In this document: positions 7,710-16,378 of the stretch, piece after piece
Position numbering within the stretch: position 1 is the first letter of the stretch
How the letters are laid out: every line of letters starts with the position of its first letter
From: Methylomonas rosea
Lineage (GTDB): Bacteria; Pseudomonadota; Gammaproteobacteria; Methylococcales; Methylomonadaceae
DNA length: 64,000 nt
Direction of reading: 5' to 3'
Assembly: GCF_024505055.1 (NCBI RefSeq)
Contig: NZ_JANIBL010000009.1
Coordinates: 34,238-98,237, forward strand
Notes under the pieces: generated by a model
Told to the model about the DNA's origin: nothing
Seen by the model: the letters and a program-made list of their open reading frames with translations, nothing else
The model's database searches: none
Program-made: the position numbers and the translations under genes

Positions 7710-10700
7710 TGGGGCACTTCCTTAAGCGTGATCGCTAATTTATCCAATAAGAGTTTAACTTGAGTTTTCGCGGCATCGAAATCGAAACTATCGACCTCGA
7801 AGCGGACGGCTTTCAGCTCTGTTTCGTCGAGAAACGCGCTAAGCTGCTGTAAAATCGGTTCGACGTGGTCAGGATTCAATGCGTCCAGCGCGGTGTTCAA
7901 TTGCTGTAACAGACTGCCGACCTGCTCGGCATCGAAGACTATTGCTGCGACAGCTACCGGTTTAGTCGGCAGTTTTAGCCGGCGTATCGCTTGGGAGGCG
8001 GCGTTTAACGCAGCGTCCAGCGTTTCGATCAGTTGCACAATATTTTGCGGATCGCCGGTTTTGAATTGCGCGTCGATGTCAGTGGCCAGACTGGCTATGG
8101 TAGAGAGCGCCAGATTACCGGCCACGCCCTTTAAAGCATGGGCGATGCGCCTGACCGCTTCCGGATTTTCCGGATGTTCTTGCAGATTGCGCAGCAATTT
8201 GACGCCGTCCGCGCCATGTTGTTCGGCGAAGTTTAATAAGGCATCGGCGTAAATCAAGGGGTCCAGCCAGGTTGCCAAGCCTTTTTCGTAATCCGCGACG
8301 CTGGCCAAGGGAGTAAAGTCCACGGCAATTTTGGGCGGTTCGGCGATGCTGAGGCCGGTATTGGCGATACCGTGGCCTTTGGGTACCAGTCTTTCCATCT
8401 GCGTCAATAAATCGTCGACATCGATAGGTTTGCCGACAATCGTGTCTATGCCGGCGTCCAGCGACTCACGGCGTTCGTGGCTTAGTACGCTGGCGGTCAA
8501 AGCCAGAATCGGGATATGGCCGCAGGGTTTTTCCAGTTCGCGAATTTGCCGGGTAGCGGCGATGCCGTCCAGCACCGGCATTTGCAGGTCCATCAGGATC
8601 AGGTCGTAGTCGCCGCTGCGAAAGGCATCCACCGCTTCCTGGCCGTTTTTGACCCAACTGACTTGATGGCCCTGCTGCTCCAGGCGCAGGCGCGCCAGCG
8701 TGGCATTGGCTTCTATGTCTTCGGCCAGCAATACCTTAAACCGGCGCGGCGAAAAATAGGCCACGGTGTGCACGGAGCTAACATCGTACAGGCAGTTTTC
8801 CGCGCTGGCCGATTCGGGCATATGCACGGTGAAATGAAACACCGAGCCGACACCTGCCTGGCTTTCCACCCAGATCCGGCCACCCATCATTTCGACAATT
8901 TGTTTGCTGATGGTGGTGCCCAGGCCGGTGCCGCCGAAGCGGCGGCTGGTGGTGGCATCGGCTTGCGAGAACGATTCGAAGATGTGTTCGGTTTGTTCCG
9001 GGGTCATGCCGATGCCGGTGTCGCTGATGGCAAAATGCAACATTTCGACGCCTTCCGCTCGCGTGATGGTAACCCCAATGCTGCCGGTATCGGTGAACTT
9101 TACCGAATTGCCGACCAGATTCAAAATCACTTGCCGCAAGCGGTTCGGGTCGCCGACGAAATGGGTGGGCAAGCCGGCTTCTATTGCCAAATCGATGCGC
9201 AAGCCTTTTTCGGCGGCGCGTAAACCCATGATCTGCAATGCCTCTTGCACCGCAAACGGCAGATTGAAGCACACCGACTCCAACTCCACCTTACCGGCTT
9301 CGATTTTAGAAAAGTCCAAAATATCGTTGATCACGCTCAGCAGATGCCGACCGGAACTGAGGATGGTCTTTATGTGGCCGCGCGTATCGCCCGCCAGGTT
9401 TTGATCTTGCAAGGCCACTTCGGCAAAGCCGATGACGGTATTCATAGGTGTACGGATTTCGTGGCTCATATTGGCCAGGAAATTGGCCTTGGCTTTGGCG
9501 GCCGCTTCCGCTGCTTCCTTGGCTAGTCTCAGTTCCTGTTCGGCTTGTTTTTGCAGGCTAATGTCGGAAATAAAGCCGACAAACATATGCCGACCCTCCG
9601 AGATGATGCCGTGGCCCACAGCTAGATTGGCCGGAAAGCGGCTGCCGTCCTTGCGTTGGGCGATGACTTCCCGCTCGATACCGAGAATTTTGGCCTGATT
9701 GGTAGCCAAAAAATGCTGGATGTAACTGTCGTGCGCCGAGGCATCCGGCTCCGGCATCAGTAGCGAGACATTTTTGCCGACGATTTCGGCGCTGCTCCAG
9801 CCGAACAGTTTTTCGGCGGCGGGATTGAACATCCGAATCAGACCGTAGCTGTCGATGGAAATCACGCCGTTTACCGCGGTTTGCACGATGGCTTTGACTT
9901 CCGTGGTGGCCATCGCCACCAGTTCTTCCAGATGCTCGCGGTATTTCAGCAACTCGGCTTCCGCCGCTTTGCGTTCGGTGATGTCGGTGATGGAACCGAC
10001 CATCCGCACCGGCTTGCCGTCGGCATCGCGCAATGCGTCCCCGCGATCCAACACCCAGCGATAGCTGCCGTCTTTATGCCGCAAGCGCAGCTCGGTGGTG
10101 TAGCGCTCGTTATGCTCCAGATGTTTGCGAAACGCTTCGCTGGCGCGCGGTTTGTCCTCCGGGTGAATCAATTCGAAGAAAATGGATTCCACATTGGGTA
10201 ATTCACCGTCGGCATAACCCAAGATTTTGTTCCAGCGCGGCGATAGATAATATTCGTGATGCACAATGTCCCAATCCCAAATGCCGTCGTTAACGGCACG
10301 CTCGGCCAGCATATACCGTTCCTCGCTGGTGCGCAGGGCTTGGGTACGTTCGGCAATTTTTGCTTCCAGATTGTGCTGGGCGTCTGCCAGCGCGTCGGTC
10401 ATATGATTGAAGGAACTGGCCAATTCGGCAATTTCGTCGAGACCGCTGACGTCGGCGCGTACCGACAAATCGCCGTCGCGGATGCGTCTGGCGGTGCCGG
10501 TCAGTCGCGAAATAGGCCTGACGATACGTCTGGACAAGATGCTGGCAATGATCGTCGTCAGTACCACAAATACTAGAACGGTAATCAACATTTGTTTTTC
10601 CAGCGTCTGAATCGGGGCCAGCGCCTCGGCCTGTTCTATATGCGCCATGATGCAGCCGCCGCCGGTTTCCGGGATATAGCGAAAGCCATGAATAACCGGC

Positions 10701-11401
10701 CGCTCCCGGTAATCGCTGTCCATCATTTCTGCGTTTTGCCGGGCCAGGCAGCTTTGCATCGGTTGCGCAGAGATCGGATGACTATTGCCTTGCCGGCTGG
10801 CATACCGCGACGTGGTAACGAAAAATCCGGTAGCATCGGCCAGAAACGATTCGCCGGATTTACCCAGATCGGGGTGGGCCGCAAAAATGCTTTGAATCAG
10901 GCTAACCGGATAGCTAACCAACAATTGCCAAGGCAGTTTGGCATCTTTGGCAAGCACATAAAAAAAACGTGGCTGTTCCGGCACAGGTTTGCTGAAATCG
11001 GCTAATTGTCCGGGTTGAAAATCTTTTAGATTGGTCAGAGTTACGGGTTGCTCGCCGACGCTGACCGTGCCGGAGGTGGCGTCGCGCCGGAAAAAAACCG
11101 CACCGGCAGCGCCTTCGGTGAGTAAGTAATCGTTTAAAAAATCGGTGGCGCAAGCGTGGTTTAATTGATCGGCAGCCACGCATTTCATTAACACTTCGGC
11201 CAGGAAGGCGTGAGCGCGGGTGTCGGCACGTTCCAGTACCAGTTTAAGTTGTTCGTGGCGGCTTTCCGCCACGCGGCCGACAATCTTAAATCGATCTGTG
11301 CGGATATTGTCGATGGCAAACCGATAGGCCATATAACCGACCGATAAAGTCGGCAACAGGATCAACAGCAACAGTAGAGCAATCAGGCGTTTTTGCAGCA
11401 T
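7706..11401 (-). CDS. Multidomain hybrid sensor histidine kinase (dCache-like/HAMP/PAS/PAS/HK/REC/HPt)
   Basis: 1231 residues from ATG 11401 (GAGG six bases upstream; a TTG at 11422 is an alternative). TM1 about 5-27, a periplasmic sensor of about 240 residues (dCache-like by size), TM2 about 268-290, then HAMP. Two PAS domains follow (about 355-480 and 500-620), the first with a PAC-type tail. Next comes the HisKA dimerisation domain with the phosphorylated His in SHEIRTPMN (about 643), and a HATPase domain with DTGIGM and GGTGLG. A receiver (about 885-1000, Asp in LILMDLQMP) and an HPt domain (HALKG, about 1087) complete a full phosphorelay. It is coupled to the HD-GYP regulator downstream. 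The ligand is unknown. Confidence 0.93.
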   Translation of the reverse strand: MLQKRLIALLLLLILLPTLSVGYMAYRFAIDNIRTDRFKIVGRVAESRHEQLKLVLERADTRAHAFLAEVLMKCVAADQLNHACATDFLNDYLLTEGAAGAVFFRRDATSGTVSVGEQPVTLTNLKDFQPGQLADFSKPVPEQPRFFYVLAKDAKLPWQLLVSYPVSLIQSIFAAHPDLGKSGESFLADATGFFVTTSRYASRQGNSHPISAQPMQSCLARQNAEMMDSDYRERPVIHGFRYIPETGGGCIMAHIEQAEALAPIQTLEKQMLITVLVFVVLTTIIASILSRRIVRPISRLTGTARRIRDGDLSVRADVSGLDEIAELASSFNHMTDALADAQHNLEAKIAERTQALRTSEERYMLAERAVNDGIWDWDIVHHEYYLSPRWNKILGYADGELPNVESIFFELIHPEDKPRASEAFRKHLEHNERYTTELRLRHKDGSYRWVLDRGDALRDADGKPVRMVGSITDITERKAAEAELLKYREHLEELVAMATTEVKAIVQTAVNGVISIDSYGLIRMFNPAAEKLFGWSSAEIVGKNVSLLMPEPDASAHDSYIQHFLATNQAKILGIEREVIAQRKDGSRFPANLAVGHGIISEGRHMFVGFISDISLQKQAEQELRLAKEAAEAAAKAKANFLANMSHEIRTPMNTVIGFAEVALQDQNLAGDTRGHIKTILSSGRHLLSVINDILDFSKIEAGKVELESVCFNLPFAVQEALQIMGLRAAEKGLRIDLAIEAGLPTHFVGDPNRLRQVILNLVGNSVKFTDTGSIGVTITRAEGVEMLHFAISDTGIGMTPEQTEHIFESFSQADATTSRRFGGTGLGTTISKQIVEMMGGRIWVESQAGVGSVFHFTVHMPESASAENCLYDVSSVHTVAYFSPRRFKVLLAEDIEANATLARLRLEQQGHQVSWVKNGQEAVDAFRSGDYDLILMDLQMPVLDGIAATRQIRELEKPCGHIPILALTASVLSHERRESLDAGIDTIVGKPIDVDDLLTQMERLVPKGHGIANTGLSIAEPPKIAVDFTPLASVADYEKGLATWLDPLIYADALLNFAEQHGADGVKLLRNLQEHPENPEAVRRIAHALKGVAGNLALSTIASLATDIDAQFKTGDPQNIVQLIETLDAALNAASQAIRRLKLPTKPVAVAAIVFDAEQVGSLLQQLNTALDALNPDHVEPILQQLSAFLDETELKAVRFEVDSFDFDAAKTQVKLLLDKLAITLKEVPQ

Positions 11402-11842
11402 GTTGGGCCTCAAGGTTGGCAAGAAGGTCAGCCGACGTTATGCCATGGATGGTGGCGATGCGGCAATACCTCACGTCAATCGACACCTTCATGCAGCTAA
11501 GATTCCTTGGCGCAGGGAATTGTCAAACGGTGGAGGGAGGGAAGTCTGCGAACCGAAGAGCCAATTGTGATTAACCCTAAGCTCAAACCTCTTTTCCCCA
11601 AGGTGGTTGTCGTAAAAGCCAACACAGAACCCTCTACCTTTGGGAGAGGGCAGGGTGAGGGTATGCAGATCAATGCTTTATATCCCCTCACCCCAACCCT
11701 CTCCCGCGAGGAGAGGGAGATTTTACGACTGCCGATGCAGGTGGGAGACCTGTTGCCTGGATTCGCTCGGTGGTCTACCGGCGCTCACTTTGGTGGAAAT
11801 GACAGCTTCAGGGAGTCTAAGAGTCAGGTGAAGCAGTCAAAC
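11402..11842. other. Intergenic region with inverted-repeat element
   Basis: About 440 bases between the convergent-reading ends of the hybrid kinase operon and the peptidoglycan-binding gene. It holds the inverted repeat described separately. Short open readings cross the repeats but none has coding character. Confidence 0.5.
11630..11717. repeat. Imperfect inverted repeat built on CCCTCTnnnnnnGGGAGAGGG
   Basis: The left arm (11630-11661, CCCTCT...GGGAGAGGGCAGGGTGAGGG) and right arm (11684-11717, CCCTCACCCCAACCCTCTCCC...) are reverse complements with a few differences, separated by 22 bases. Each arm contains its own small palindrome. A related sequence (GGGAGAAGGTTAGGATGAGGG) occurs at 18368-18398 after ftsH. 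It looks like a dispersed non-coding repeat. Confidence 0.65.
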
Positions 11843-12781
11843 TTATTTGCGTAAAGCATTAAAAAAACTACACTCGGGCGCGCCGCCGTTGTTCTCGAAA
11901 AACACAAAACAATCGTTAAACCATTTGACAAAGCGGTCGGCGTGTTCGGCGCTGCCGATCGGATATTGGCGCATTTTCCAGCGATTGCGGGCCGAGTCGT
12001 TACGATAGATGCCGCCGGCGTTGTAAGCGCATGCCACTTTCGGTGGATCGAAATGGGTTTGTTTCCATTGCCCGGCGATGTAGGCGGTGCCGGCCTGAAT
12101 CGAATTGCTGGGGATTAATAACCAGGCTTTGTCGATGTCGTCTTTATTCAAGGCCGCCCGTGCGGTTGAAATTAAAGTTTGCATCAAGCCCGGCGAGATC
12201 CTATGCGGCGTGCGCACTTCGTCGATAAAGCCGGGTTCTTCGCGTACCGCGTTTTGATTGCCGGACGACTCGGTACAGATGGTGGCGATGATGAGTTCGA
12301 CCGGCACATTCAGCTCTGTGGACCAATGCGTCAACGGGCTGTTGTACTGACTCCAGACTTTGGCAACTGTTTTCGGCTCACCGCCGCTACCTAATGGCGC
12401 AGTGTCGTTACCTATCAGTAAGCCGTTTGCGCTTAATTGCCAGGAGACACTGTCTTGATAGGCATGCCTGGCTTTTAATTTGTCGAGTAAATCTTGACCG
12501 ATGATGGTACTGCCGGCGTCGTTGGCGGCGGGACGTTGGGTATTCGGGAAGCTGTCGTCCTGGAACAAACTACTCCAGGTTAACGGGCCAACGATGCCGT
12601 CGCTGTCCAAACCTCGACTGGATTGAAACGCCACGACAGCTGCGGAGGTTTTCGCACCGAATAGCCCGTCGGGCTGGCCGACACCGTTGATCTGCAAGCT
12701 TTTTAACCGCGTTTGTACTTCAAGAACATCGCGGCCGCGCAGCATAGGCAGTTGAAATTTAAGAGGGCGACTAAAGGCCAT
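11843..12781 (-). CDS. Peptidoglycan-binding protein with lytic-transglycosylase-like domain
   Basis: 312 residues. The N-terminal PG_binding_1 domain (about 8-70) has the usual VQTRLKSLQI...DGLFGAKTSAAVVAFQ and DGIVGPLTW repeats. The C-terminal part (about 140-300) has the SLT/goose-lysozyme layout: catalytic-Glu motif CTESSGN, then SPGLMQTL, then AYNAGG. It would bind and cleave peptidoglycan glycan strands. No signal peptide is visible, so export must use another route, such as a holin-like pore, a secretion system or lysis. It is the last gene of a minus-strand group with a lipoprotein (12806) and two membrane proteins (13471, 14957). This group resembles a lysis or cell-wall-attack set. 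Domain calls are firm; the biological role is inference. Confidence 0.8.
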   Translation of the reverse strand: MAFSRPLKFQLPMLRGRDVLEVQTRLKSLQINGVGQPDGLFGAKTSAAVVAFQSSRGLDSDGIVGPLTWSSLFQDDSFPNTQRPAANDAGSTIIGQDLLDKLKARHAYQDSVSWQLSANGLLIGNDTAPLGSGGEPKTVAKVWSQYNSPLTHWSTELNVPVELIIATICTESSGNQNAVREEPGFIDEVRTPHRISPGLMQTLISTARAALNKDDIDKAWLLIPSNSIQAGTAYIAGQWKQTHFDPPKVACAYNAGGIYRNDSARNRWKMRQYPIGSAEHADRFVKWFNDCFVFFENNGGAPECSFFNALRK

Positions 12782-12805
12782 GTCCTGCTCCTATCTGCTA
12801 AAGGC

Positions 12806-13474
12806 TTATGGGCAGCCGGGAATTGACGCTTTGATCCCGGCGATGTCGTTTAACAAGCGCCGATGATGGTCGGCGTAGCGGCTTTGGGCGGCCTGCGCGG
12901 CGGCTTGGCTTTCATTTTGTTGTAAGTGCTTCAGCGCCTGGCAACTGCCTGTATCGTTGATTTGAAAACGAATCGCGGCCAGTTCGGCGTTGTGCAGAAA
13001 AAAGGTGGCGGCCGGTTTTAAATCGCCGGGGGCTTGCAGAAACTCGCGGGCACAAGTGTGCAGCTTTTGATTGTAAGGCGTGGCGGCAGCGGTGCTGGTT
13101 TGTTCGCTACGCAGTAAGCGCAACGACTCGCACCAGTTTTCGAAATACTGGGCACGTTTGCCGACTACGGCCTCGGCGTTGGCCCAGTCGCTTGTCAGGT
13201 GAATGCCTTGTTCGAGTTGCTCGGCGGCGCATTGGTAGTTTTTGACGCTGTCGGTGTTTTGTTTGGCTAGCCGGTAACAGGCATCGCCTTTTAACAAATG
13301 CAGCTGGTTACAGGCTGCGTCGTCGGCTTTGCAATCAACTTCTGCTGCGGCGATTTCCTGCCAATTGTTTGCAGCGGCAGCTTCTTTAAAGTTTTTCAAT
13401 TGCCGGGTAGCGCAGCCGGAGACTGACAAAACCGTTATTAGCAAGGGCATGACGATTTTAAAGTTCGGCTTCAT
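12806..13474 (-). CDS. Predicted lipoprotein, Cys-rich helical
   Basis: 222 residues. A short signal sequence ends in the lipobox VSGC (Cys about residue 21), so it should be a lipoprotein. The mature part is Ala/Gln-rich, mostly helical, with many Cys (for example VDCKADDAACNQLHLLKGDAC and YQCAAEQ). The Cys content suggests periplasmic disulphides, and the spacing of helical segments recalls TPR/SEL1-like repeats, although I cannot assign a family. It overlaps the upstream membrane-protein gene by four bases and lies 24 bases before the peptidoglycan-binding gene, so the three are probably one transcript. Confidence 0.75.
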   Translation of the reverse strand: MKPNFKIVMPLLITVLSVSGCATRQLKNFKEAAAANNWQEIAAAEVDCKADDAACNQLHLLKGDACYRLAKQNTDSVKNYQCAAEQLEQGIHLTSDWANAEAVVGKRAQYFENWCESLRLLRSEQTSTAAATPYNQKLHTCAREFLQAPGDLKPAATFFLHNAELAAIRFQINDTGSCQALKHLQQNESQAAAQAAQSRYADHHRRLLNDIAGIKASIPGCP

Positions 13475-14817
13475 GATGCGTGGCCCTCCAGAATTTTGTT
13501 GATCATGCCGGCAACCGGCTTGTCCTCGGCTTGCAGCTTTTCCGTCACCACGATCAAACTATCCAGGTCTTTTAATGCATCCTGGTTTTGGTGCAGTTTG
13601 TCGACGGCTTGCAACACCGACTCGTAACCGCCGGTGTTACCGAACATGGCCGGGTCACGGGCCAGGATCAAGGATTTCAATTCGCGGTCGGCGGCGGCGC
13701 GATGGAATTCGTCCAGGCCTTCTTCAAATTGCGCTAAGGTTTTAAAGCCGCCCAGTTCGGCATATTTTTCGAATAATTCAGCCGAATCGGCATTGCCGAT
13801 GAAATCGTTAACCGCGTCTTTCAGAAACTTGGGGTTTTCCATGTGCGCCTGGAAAGCGTCACGAAATGACGGACTTTGCCGCAACAACATGAAGCCGGTG
13901 TTATCGTCGACCGGTTCCAGCGTCAAACCGGCCGCCGGCGAGAAGGGCATGTGCAAAATCCGGGCTTTCCATTTTTGATAATAAATGCCGGTCAGTTTGA
14001 CGGTACCGGCCACCACGGCCGCGATCAAGGCCGCCGGCGGCATGAAGGTGCCCAGCGTAGCACCGAAGGTTTTCACCGCGCTGCCGAGGATGTCTGTCAA
14101 CGGTCCATCCTGTTCCAGCGTGTTTTGCGTGTCGGTGACCGCGTGCAGTGCATCTTCGATTTTGCCTTCGCCCATCAGGCCTTTGGCGACATTCACGCCT
14201 TTTTCGACTTTATTCGCCAGATCGACATATTTGCCGCCAATTTCCTTGGGCAGTAGACCGGCTACGCTACGGGCCATGTCGATGCCGGTACTGACGGTTT
14301 CCAGCATGGAACCGGTTTTGGATTGTTGTTGCTGACTGACGGCTTCATCGCGTTGGGTCGTGGCTTCGTGGGCTTGCTGCAAGGCGGCGCTTTCCGAATC
14401 GCGATTTTGCCCGCGGGCGCCGAAATAAAACCCGATGATGGTGCCGAGGATGCCGCCCAATACGTCCGGAAACTGGTTGTTGGGTAAGGCCAAAAATAGC
14501 ATCGAAGCGGTGACGATCAACATCGCAATCACGCCGCGTATCGTCCCTTCCGGCAGACCGGCCGGGCTTTGGAAGAACAGCGCGAGTTGCTTTTCGCGGG
14601 TGCAGGTTTCCAAAAAGGTTTTTTGCAGATGCCGCAAATACAGTAAAAAGGCCAGTACAACCACCGCCAGGATGCCCAGCGTTATTAAAAAGTGAATGGA
14701 CAGGGCGATGGGTTTGTCTTCGCCGTTAACGGCCGCGGTTTGCGCGGCAACGGTGAGCGGGAGCAGGCTCAGCCCGGCGTAAACCAGGGCTTTAAGTCGA
14801 TACGTGGGTTTATGCAT
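13471..14817 (-). CDS. Membrane protein with holin-like helix pair and long cytoplasmic/helical tail
   Basis: 448 residues. An N-terminal signal or first helix (about 9-25) is followed by a helix at about 40-62. Then comes a closely spaced pair (about 98-115 and 122-140) ending in GGILGTIIGFYFGARGQ. The rest is mostly amphipathic helix with a Gln-rich segment (QQQQS) and another hydrophobic stretch (about 250-275). The paired helices and the GFYFGAR ending resemble small phage holin-like membrane proteins, but the 300-residue tail is unusual. It is coupled to the lipoprotein gene downstream (4-base overlap). Family unknown; the holin resemblance is only suggestive. Confidence 0.7.
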   Translation of the reverse strand: MHKPTYRLKALVYAGLSLLPLTVAAQTAAVNGEDKPIALSIHFLITLGILAVVVLAFLLYLRHLQKTFLETCTREKQLALFFQSPAGLPEGTIRGVIAMLIVTASMLFLALPNNQFPDVLGGILGTIIGFYFGARGQNRDSESAALQQAHEATTQRDEAVSQQQQSKTGSMLETVSTGIDMARSVAGLLPKEIGGKYVDLANKVEKGVNVAKGLMGEGKIEDALHAVTDTQNTLEQDGPLTDILGSAVKTFGATLGTFMPPAALIAAVVAGTVKLTGIYYQKWKARILHMPFSPAAGLTLEPVDDNTGFMLLRQSPSFRDAFQAHMENPKFLKDAVNDFIGNADSAELFEKYAELGGFKTLAQFEEGLDEFHRAAADRELKSLILARDPAMFGNTGGYESVLQAVDKLHQNQDALKDLDSLIVVTEKLQAEDKPVAGMINKILEGHAS

Positions 14818-14956
14818 AAGTCCGCCTTTTTGGTAACGATCTGGTTGATCGATTAAGGTCTCTAGTTAGGCTTGCCGGGCGGATAATATACCCGCTATAT
14901 CTGCCGGTCTAGTATTCGTTCTCTGCGACTACGGGCCGGTATTTTCGATCTGCGAA

Positions 14957-15658
14957 TTATTCTATAGCTTCGGTCTCGCATGACTGTTGTACCGGTTTGT
15001 TGATACGAATCATCGGCGAAGTCCATATCGGATGTCGGCGTTCCTGGCGGTAATAGGTTTCGTAAAGCGCTTGATAAACCATTTCGGATGCGGCCCACCG
15101 TTCCTTGCAAAAACTGGCTAGCATTAATCCTGAAACACCGCCGCAGACCAAGCCCAGTAACATCAACTTTTCAATTAACAATACCAACGTAAAGATCGCC
15201 AATATCAAGGTCAAGCTGCGCGCCAGTTTGGATTGAATTTGCAGGGCTTCCACCTTGGCGACCACCGGATTATCGTTGTCCCGGAGCCTATCCAAGGCTT
15301 CGTGATATTTACTCAGCAAGGGGTCGTTCGTGGATAAAGCCAGATTTTGCGCGCGCCGGTACCAACTATCCGACTTCAGACGTTTGCGGTCTCGGTATAA
15401 ATAATCGTAAGTGGTATTGAGTAAGTCGTGCGACAGGCGCTTGACGACGAGGGAGACTGCCAGCGTCAATACCAGAAAAATCAGTGCGCCGGCCGTGCTG
15501 GCAGCGAAAGGGTCGGGTAGACGAAGCAGGGCAGGATGAATTTGCTCTCGATAATTAAAAAACACTGCTACCAAAGCAGCGGATGGCAGAGCGATGCCGA
15601 CTTGTTCGACCGGGTCTGTGAATAACTTGCCGATCAGTTCACTAAGCGGGTTTGACAT
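14957..15658 (-). CDS. Hypothetical integral membrane protein
   Basis: 233 residues from ATG 15658, chosen because GGAGG lies seven bases upstream; earlier in-frame starts have no such site. Hydrophobic segments lie at about 20-36, 52-75, 146-162 and 165-185, with a charged helical region between the second and third (YRDRKRLKSDSWYRRAQNLA). I do not recognise the family. It is the first gene of the minus-strand cell-wall cluster, 139 bases before the 13471 gene, so co-transcription is plausible but not proven. Confidence 0.7.
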   Translation of the reverse strand: MSNPLSELIGKLFTDPVEQVGIALPSAALVAVFFNYREQIHPALLRLPDPFAASTAGALIFLVLTLAVSLVVKRLSHDLLNTTYDYLYRDRKRLKSDSWYRRAQNLALSTNDPLLSKYHEALDRLRDNDNPVVAKVEALQIQSKLARSLTLILAIFTLVLLIEKLMLLGLVCGGVSGLMLASFCKERWAASEMVYQALYETYYRQERRHPIWTSPMIRINKPVQQSCETEAIE

Positions 15659-16010
15659 TTTGTCCCTCCTTCTAAGTTGGGAAAAATGAGTTGCGGGACG
15701 CCGTGCGCCCGGGTTGCTTTGACCGTTGGTCATTAAATAGCAAACGCGACGAAACAGCAACTCAATTGATGAGGTGATTATGCCGAAATTCGGTTGTGTA
15801 GAGATGTACGAAAATACCGAAGGTTTGGATGCATTCTTCACTTGCTGAATACCAAAAAGTACTTGGATTTAGTAGGACTGACCTTAAATCTATTTTGGGA
15901 ATGCTTCATTGTTACAGATACCTAAATTCTCGTCGCTCCCGCGAAAGCGGGGGCCTAGGGATAGTTAAAAAACTAGATTTGCAACCGAGGAATGACGAAT
16001 TTTAAAAACG
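15659..16010. other. Intergenic region with REP-like palindrome
   Basis: Divergent promoter region between the membrane-protein gene (minus) and ftsH (plus). A GCTCCCGCGAAAGCGGG palindrome lies at 15935-15951, of the same type as those at 5251 and 55687. Nothing else is recognisable before the MITE at 16011. Confidence 0.5.
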
Positions 16011-16215
16011 TTCCTGATTAGCAAACTGCTTCAGCTAATTCAAAGGCACGTCGCGTAAGTCGTCATTTCGGCAGGGATTGCCGAAATCCAGATTGCATGT
16101 ATAGCTCGAAGCTCTCCATCCGTGGCGCTGGATGCCCGATCTTTTGCTCTGTGGGTATTCCGGCGAGCATGAAGGACTTTTTTGGTTTAGCTGAAGCGTT
16201 TTGCTAATCAGGAAA
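16011..16215. mobile_element. MITE-like element, copy 1
   Basis: About 205 bases with terminal inverted repeats. The left end TTCCTGATTAGCAAA-CTGCTTCAGCT matches the reverse complement of the right end (AGCTGAAGCGTTTTGCTAATCAGGAA) over roughly 26 bases. The interior includes the palindrome TTTCGGCAGGGATTGCCGAAA and a stretch ending in GGACTTTTTT. A diverged copy lies at 26361-26554. There is no coding capacity, which is typical of a non-autonomous element. It ends about 165 bases before ftsH and may contribute to its promoter region. Confidence 0.8.
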
Positions 16216-16378
16216 ATGTTTCCGGCTCGATACATTTGATTGTGCGATAAAAGCAGGTAAAACTGGAGTACAGTAAATGAACAAAGGAACCTCAAAAAAT
16301 GCGTTATGCCTGCCTTTGATGGCAAGCCGAAGTAACGGTTTTTGGAGTATCCCGATAACTACAAAAGGGGAGTGCGTC

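Noticed and set aside
8516..9223. Plus-strand reading of 235 codons inside the hybrid kinase
   Set aside because: Antisense to the receiver and ATPase domains of the kinase; composition is the mirror of those motifs.
11507..11854. Plus-strand reading across the inverted repeat
   Set aside because: Built almost entirely from the repeat arms; no coding signature.
16277..16378. N-terminal extension of FtsH from an earlier ATG
   Set aside because: No ribosome site, and the later ATG at 16379 has AAAGGGGAG and gives a normal FtsH start.
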